Origin: Thermosulfurimonas marina
Lineage (GTDB): Bacteria > Desulfobacterota > Thermodesulfobacteria > Thermodesulfobacteriales > Thermodesulfobacteriaceae
Assembly (NCBI RefSeq): GCF_012317585.1
Contig: NZ_CP042909.1
Location: 1,674,001-1,738,000 of the forward strand
Direction: 5' to 3'
Length of the DNA: 64,000 nucleotides
Shown: piece by piece, positions 59,954 to 64,000 of the stretch
How positions within the stretch are numbered: position 1 is the stretch's first letter
Layout: each line of letters opens with the position of its first letter
Translations under genes and position numbers: made by a program
The notes under the pieces: generated by a model
What the model was told of the DNA's origin: nothing
The model's input: only the letters and a program-made list of their open reading frames with translations
Database searches by the model: none

Positions 59954-61050
59954 GGAGAAAGTCCCTGAACCAGGAGGCTTTCAGAGAGTCTTCTGACCTT
60001 TATCTCCGAGAGCCAGAGGGCCTCTTTGAGCGAGGCTGCGCCCCTTCCGGCGAAGGCCTGAGGGGCCCTGCGGCCTCCAATGATCACCGGTCCGAAAAAG
60101 AAAAAGACCTCATCCACTAACCCTTGGTCCAAGAAGGCTCCCTGGACCTCTCCTCCCCCTTCTACCAAAAGAGAAAGGATCCCCCGTTCGGCGAGCCGGA
60201 AAAGGAGATCCTCCAAATTCACCCGATCCTCCCGCTCTTTCACCCGGAGGATTTCCACCCCTAGCTCCCGAAAAGGGATTTCTCTTTCCCGGGGGGCTTT
60301 CTCTCCACAGACCAGCCAGGTGGGGATCTTCCTGGCCGTGCGGAAGAGTCTTCGGTCCGGGGAAAGCCGCAGGCGGGTATCGAGGACAATCCTTACCGGA
60401 TTTCGGCCTTTGACCAGTCGGCAGGTGAGTTGGGGATCATCCTCTTCTACCGTACGCCGGCCCACGAGGATGGCGTCGCAGAGGGCCCGGAGGCCATGGC
60501 CCAGGCGCCGGGCCCTCTCCCCGGTGATCCACCGGGAGTCCCCGGTGCGGGTGGCCAGGCGGCCGTCGAGACTTGCAGCCACCTTGAGAATCACCCAGGG
60601 CCGGCCGTCCTGGACTCGGCGCAGAAAAAAACGGGCCAGATAGCGGCATTCCTTCTCCAGAACGCCACTCCGAACTTCAAGTCCCCTTTCGGCCAAATAT
60701 TCCAACCCTCCACGGGCCCGGGGGTTGGGATCCCGGGTCCCGGCCACCACCCGGCGGATGCCCGCGGCCAGGATGGCCTCCGTACAGGGCGGGGTGCGGC
60801 CGTGGTGGTTGCAGGGCTCGAGGGTCACATAGAGGGTGGCCCCCCGGGCTCGCTCTCCCGCCCGGCGCAGGGCCTCCACCTCGGCATGAGGCCGGCCCGC
60901 GGCCCGGTGATATCCCCGACCCAGGACCTCACCACTTTGGGGATCCACCACCACCGCGCCCACCGGAGGATTGGGGCTGGTGCGCCCCAGCCCCCGGCGC
61001 CCTTCCCGCAGGGCCAGCCGCATGTAGAACTCGTCCTCTCTTCTTTGCAT
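59920..61050 (-). CDS. ribD: Bifunctional riboflavin deaminase/reductase RibD
   Basis: RibD (376 aa) carries out two steps of riboflavin synthesis. The N-terminal deaminase has SPNPPVGAVVV and the zinc site HAEVEALRRAG with TLEPCNHHGRTPPCTEAI. The C-terminal reductase (from about 155) has VILKVAASLDGRLATRTGDS, RWITG, and LLVEGGGEVQGAFLDQGLVD. The ATG at 61050 is chosen because homologues begin with EDEFYMRLALREG. No other rib gene is in the window. Confidence 0.95.
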   Translation of the reverse strand: MQRREDEFYMRLALREGRRGLGRTSPNPPVGAVVVDPQSGEVLGRGYHRAAGRPHAEVEALRRAGERARGATLYVTLEPCNHHGRTPPCTEAILAAGIRRVVAGTRDPNPRARGGLEYLAERGLEVRSGVLEKECRYLARFFLRRVQDGRPWVILKVAASLDGRLATRTGDSRWITGERARRLGHGLRALCDAILVGRRTVEEDDPQLTCRLVKGRNPVRIVLDTRLRLSPDRRLFRTARKIPTWLVCGEKAPREREIPFRELGVEILRVKEREDRVNLEDLLFRLAERGILSLLVEGGGEVQGAFLDQGLVDEVFFFFGPVIIGGRRAPQAFAGRGAASLKEALWLSEIKVRRLSESLLVQGLSPQGVRLLERSS

Positions 61051-61092
61051 AGATTTTGAACCCCCCACCCTTAATTTTTTGCTCGACATCCT

Positions 61093-61098
61093 TATAAT
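61093..61098 (+). promoter_or_regulatory. -10 box (TATAAT) of pilR, leaderless arrangement
   Basis: A perfect TATAAT ending 8 bases before the pilR ATG at 61107; a weak TTAATT lies 16 bases upstream as -35. No SD precedes the ATG. Confidence 0.45.
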
Positions 61099-61106
61099 AA
61101 GATTCG

Positions 61107-62453
61107 ATGAAGGAGGAAAGCCCCACCATCCTTCTGGTGGACGATGATCGGAGTTTCCGAGAGTTTTTGACCCTTTTTTTGAAAAAGGAAGGCTATCAGG
61201 TCTTGAGTGCGGGCGACGGGCTAGAGGCCTTGAAGATCTTGGAGACGGAGGCCCCGGATCTCATCCTCCTGGACTTACGCATGCCCCATCTGGGGGGCCT
61301 TGATTTTCTGGGGCGCATTCGAAAAAAGGGCCTGGAGATTCCGGTCATCGTGATTACCGCCTACGCCTCCCTGGATTCGGCGGTGAGGGCGAAAAAAGAA
61401 GGGGCCTTTGATTACCTTCCTAAGCCCTTCAAGCTGGAAGAGTTACGTCAGAAGTTGAAGGCCGCTCTGAAAAGACGTCCGGCCCCTGAGCCCCCTCCGG
61501 AAGAATTTATGGGGATCGTGGGGCGGAGCCCGGCCATGCGCCGGATCTTCACCTTACTTCCCAAGGTGGCCCAGGCCGAAAGCAACGTGCTCATTACCGG
61601 GGAGTCCGGAACGGGGAAGGAACTGGTGGCTCAGGCCATCCATCAGCTCTCTCCTCGCCGGGAAAAGCCCTTTGTAGTGGTTAACTGCGGAGGTATACCT
61701 TCTTCCCTCCTGGAGTCGGAACTTTTTGGATATAAGGCCGGGGCCTTTACCGGGGCCACCCGCGACAAACCCGGACTTTTTGCCCTGGCCGACGGAGGGA
61801 CCATCTTTCTCGATGAAATCGGGGATCTTCCAGCCGAGCTCCAGGTAAAGCTCCTGCGGGTGGTGGAAAATAAGAGCTTTACCCCGCTGGGAAGCACGCG
61901 GGAGATCCGGGTGGACGTGCGGATTATCTCCGCCACCAATAAGGACCTGGAAGAGGAGGTCCGGGCGGGCCGCTTTCGGGAGGATCTTTATTTCCGGCTC
62001 AATGTCCTTTCCCTGCATCTTCCTCCCCTGCGGGAGCGTCGGGAAGATATTCCCCTTTTAGTACAGCATTTCCTCCACAAATATGCCCGCAAACTGGGCC
62101 GGGAAGAGGTGGGGATTTCCCCTTATGCCCTCAAGGCCCTCATGGAATATGATTTTCCGGGAAACGTGCGGGAGCTTGAAAATATCATTGAGCGGGCGGT
62201 GGCCCTGGAGACCGGCCCCCTCATCCTTCCCGAAAGTTTGACTCTGCGCTCCGGGGGCTCGTCCAGGACGGAACTCAAGGCGGAACTTCCCCCGGGAGGT
62301 CTGGATCTCGAGGCCTATCTGGCGGAGATAGAAAAGGACCTCCTTCGGCAGGCCTTGGAGAGGACCGGAGGCCGTCGGGAGGAGGCCGCCCGGCTTCTGG
62401 GCCTTACGCCACGTTCCCTGCGTTACCGACTCCAAAAGTACGGTCTGGCATGA
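61107..62453 (+). CDS. pilR: NtrC-family response regulator, PilR-like
   Basis: A 448-aa sigma-54 activator. Its receiver domain is intact: acidic pair in LLVDDDRS (9-16), phospho-aspartate in ILLDLRMPHLGG, and KP in YLPKPF. AAA+ domain with Walker A GESGTGKE, sigma-54 loop GAFTGA, and Walker B TIFLDE. The C-terminal Fis-type HTH is RREEAARLLGLTPRSLRYRL. It is coupled (ATGA) to a PAS-containing membrane kinase, as in pilR/pilS; naming relies on this layout and on pilC in the window. Confidence 0.82.
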   Translation: MKEESPTILLVDDDRSFREFLTLFLKKEGYQVLSAGDGLEALKILETEAPDLILLDLRMPHLGGLDFLGRIRKKGLEIPVIVITAYASLDSAVRAKKEGAFDYLPKPFKLEELRQKLKAALKRRPAPEPPPEEFMGIVGRSPAMRRIFTLLPKVAQAESNVLITGESGTGKELVAQAIHQLSPRREKPFVVVNCGGIPSSLLESELFGYKAGAFTGATRDKPGLFALADGGTIFLDEIGDLPAELQVKLLRVVENKSFTPLGSTREIRVDVRIISATNKDLEEEVRAGRFREDLYFRLNVLSLHLPPLRERREDIPLLVQHFLHKYARKLGREEVGISPYALKALMEYDFPGNVRELENIIERAVALETGPLILPESLTLRSGGSSRTELKAELPPGGLDLEAYLAEIEKDLLRQALERTGGRREEAARLLGLTPRSLRYRLQKYGLA

Positions 62454-63889
62454 AGCGATATTTTTGGGCCCGCCTGCCCTTGATCTTTCTTCTGGGCGTC
62501 TTTTTTTACCATTTGCAGCCGGAAATCGTCTGGATTCTCCTAATGTATTTCTTTGGGTCTGGATTTTTCTTCTTTTTGGTACCTCGCCTTTTTGGCGAGG
62601 AGATTTCTTTTTGGGGGCAGAAGATCCTGGACTTTTTGGCCGTTTTTCTTCTGATCCGGAGTACCGGAGGACGAGAAAGCCCTCTCTTTTTTCTTCTTTT
62701 TTTGCCTCCAGCCGAGACTGCCCTCCTCAAAGAGGCTCCAGAGGCTGATTTAACGGCCTTGGTGAGTCTTCTTCTAATGGGCTACTTCTTTTTTGCACAA
62801 GGGCCGTCCCAGCTCTCGGAGGAGTGGTTTTCCTTTTTTATGTATGTGGGGGCCCTAGGGCTTATCAGTATTCTGGCGCTTAAACTTTCCGAACTGCGGG
62901 CCGAGATCCTTCACCACGAAGATCTTCGGAGGACCCTACTCACTTCTCTGGCCGCAGGACTGGTCTTTCTAGATCCGGATCTGCGCGTGGTTTCCTGGAA
63001 CCCTCGGGCGAAAGAGATTCTACCCCGCCTAGAAAAGGGGCGTTTTTTGCCAGAAATTTTAGGGAAGACCCTCCCCTTCCGGAGTTGCCGGGGGGAGGCC
63101 CGTCTTGACAACCGCATCATTGGTTACTCTCTCTTCCCCTTACGTAGAGGGGAGCGGACTCTGGGATGGGGCTTTCTTTTTCAGGACATCACCGAGGCCC
63201 GAGAAAAAGAAGAGGCCTTGGCCGAGGCCCGAAGGCTGGCCTCGTTGGGGACCATGGCCGCGGGGCTTATCCATGAAATTCGTAATCCGCTGGCCACTAT
63301 CAGCGGAGGAGTGGAGTTCTTACGGGAACGCCTTGCCGGGGTGGAAGATCTGGCCCCGGTGCTTGAGATGATGGGGCGGGAGGCCGAGCGCCTTAACCGC
63401 CTGGTTACCCATTTTCTCTTTTTTGCGCGTCCGGAAAGAGGAGAGACCGAAGAATTTGCGGTAGAGGATCTCCTGGAGGAGACCCTTTCCTCTCTAGGGG
63501 ACCTCTTTTCCGGGATCGAAGTTCGCCGAAGAGTAGAGCTGGGACGGATACAGGCCAATCGGGATCAGTGGCGCCAGATCCTGGAGAATCTCCTTTCCAA
63601 CGCCGCGGAGGCCACCCGGGAGGCCGGAGGTCGCTTAGTAGAGGTAGAAATCTTAGAAAAAAGCAGCTATTATGTTTTAAGGGTTCGAGATACCGGCCCG
63701 GGAATTCCTCCGGAGGTGCGCCCCAAGATCTTTGACCCCTTCTTTACCACCAAGGCGCAGGGGACCGGACTGGGGCTGGCGGTGGTCTATCGCATCGTGA
63801 AGAACCTGGGAGGTGAGGTCTTAGCCTTTTCGGAAAAGGGACAGGGGAGTCTCTTTGAAGTCCGAATTCCCAAAAAGGAAAGGGCATGA
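62450..63889 (+). CDS. pilS: Membrane histidine kinase, PilS-like
   Basis: A 479-aa sensor kinase. About six hydrophobic segments cover 1-150 (e.g. [32 protein letters not shown]-like regions). A PAS-like domain runs about 160-255 ([20 protein letters not shown]). The HisKA box is [20 protein letters not shown] with the phospho-histidine, followed by HATPase motifs [21 protein letters not shown] and [13 protein letters not shown]. Many membrane spans plus PAS match PilS. It is flanked by pilR and an unknown cut gene, both with ATGA overlaps. Confidence 0.82.
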   Translation: MKRYFWARLPLIFLLGVFFYHLQPEIVWILLMYFFGSGFFFFLVPRLFGEEISFWGQKILDFLAVFLLIRSTGGRESPLFFLLFLPPAETALLKEAPEADLTALVSLLLMGYFFFAQGPSQLSEEWFSFFMYVGALGLISILALKLSELRAEILHHEDLRRTLLTSLAAGLVFLDPDLRVVSWNPRAKEILPRLEKGRFLPEILGKTLPFRSCRGEARLDNRIIGYSLFPLRRGERTLGWGFLFQDITEAREKEEALAEARRLASLGTMAAGLIHEIRNPLATISGGVEFLRERLAGVEDLAPVLEMMGREAERLNRLVTHFLFFARPERGETEEFAVEDLLEETLSSLGDLFSGIEVRRRVELGRIQANRDQWRQILENLLSNAAEATREAGGRLVEVEILEKSSYYVLRVRDTGPGIPPEVRPKIFDPFFTTKAQGTGLGLAVVYRIVKNLGGEVLAFSEKGQGSLFEVRIPKKERA

Positions 63890-64000
63890 CCAACGGATTT
63901 GAAGATTTGGCCGAAGGCCTTTCTTTAGAGGTCCGCCGGGAGATTGCGGAAAAATATTTTACGCACCGGAAGATCCTGGAAGAAGATCTAGATGAATATC
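63886..64000 (+). CDS. Start of an unidentified gene, cut by window edge
   Basis: An ATG at 63886 overlaps the pilS stop and has GGAAAGGGC upstream. The 38 visible residues begin [20 protein letters not shown] and are acidic and helical. Too little is present to name it; its coupling to pilS suggests a part in the same regulatory unit. Confidence 0.6.
   Translation, partial: MTNGFEDLAEGLSLEVRREIAEKYFTHRKILEEDLDEY

Overview
The window is a gene-dense, GC-rich bacterial chromosome segment in which most neighbours overlap or lie within a few bases of each other. The gene content suggests a thermophilic, anaerobic, respiring Desulfobacterota, most likely of the Thermodesulfobacteria type. The pointers are several c-type multihaem cytochromes, a sulfide-type Thi4, a minimal SufC/SufB pair, an archaeal-type phosphoglycerate mutase, a family II pyrophosphatase and sigma-54-controlled flagella and pili. 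This placement is inference from gene content, not from a marker-gene comparison.

Layout. (1) 1-9085, minus strand: a flagellar operon read as FlrA-like activator, exported TPR protein, FlrC-like activator with a degenerate receiver, flgB, flgC, fliE, fliF, fliG, fliH, fliI (cut by the window edge). (2) 9150-10871, plus: nadC and thi4. (3) 10923-25536, minus: a long co-directional run. It starts with a NrfD / 4Fe-4S / trihaem cytochrome quinone module, then slyD, apgM, nadB, PLPBP (YggS), comEC, archease, a RACo-like ASKHA protein, der, hflX and ppaC, and closes with a strong terminator. (4) 25740-28584, minus: an ImcH-like inner-membrane multihaem cytochrome, a 57-residue membrane peptide, a MerR regulator with a Cys/Trp-rich C-terminus, and a cytochrome c3. 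(5) 28721-30795, minus: alr-tatB-tatC. (6) 30959-41124, plus: sufC, sufB, hisC, cmk, rpsA, sppA, an IHF-Ppx/GppA fusion, guaB, pilC. (7) 41121-50478, minus: dnaJ-like, resB, tatA, a split m5C methyltransferase/PUA pair, a HAD phosphatase, DUF167, divIVA, yggT, a MoeA-like protein, phoH and a ClC channel. (8) 50590-52201, plus: flavin reductase, a TPR membrane protein and DUF1992. (9) 52250-54538: tRNA-Pro(CGG), an IS1634-like insertion sequence and tRNA-Leu(UAG), the only clearly accessory stretch. (10) 54622-64000: cysC, an AmpG-like transporter, an ICMT-like methyltransferase, an unknown protein, nth, rluD-type, coaE, ribD, then pilR-pilS and a cut gene.

How they work together. The NrfD module and the ImcH-like protein both look like links between the menaquinone pool and periplasmic cytochromes. 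ResB, TatA and TatBC are machinery such redox proteins need, and the 4Fe-4S protein carries a twin-arginine signal. The window also holds housekeeping GTPases, cofactor synthesis (NAD, thiamine thiazole, CoA, riboflavin) and two sigma-54 regulatory systems, for flagella and for type IV pili.

Most notable: an in-frame fusion of an IHF/HU-type DNA-binding domain to a Ppx/GppA phosphatase at the place where a free ihfB gene usually sits; the MerR / small membrane peptide / ImcH-like unit with operator-like palindromes; an alanine racemase with no canonical start codon; and four SD-less genes whose -10-like box lies 6-8 nt before the ATG, suggesting leaderless transcripts.
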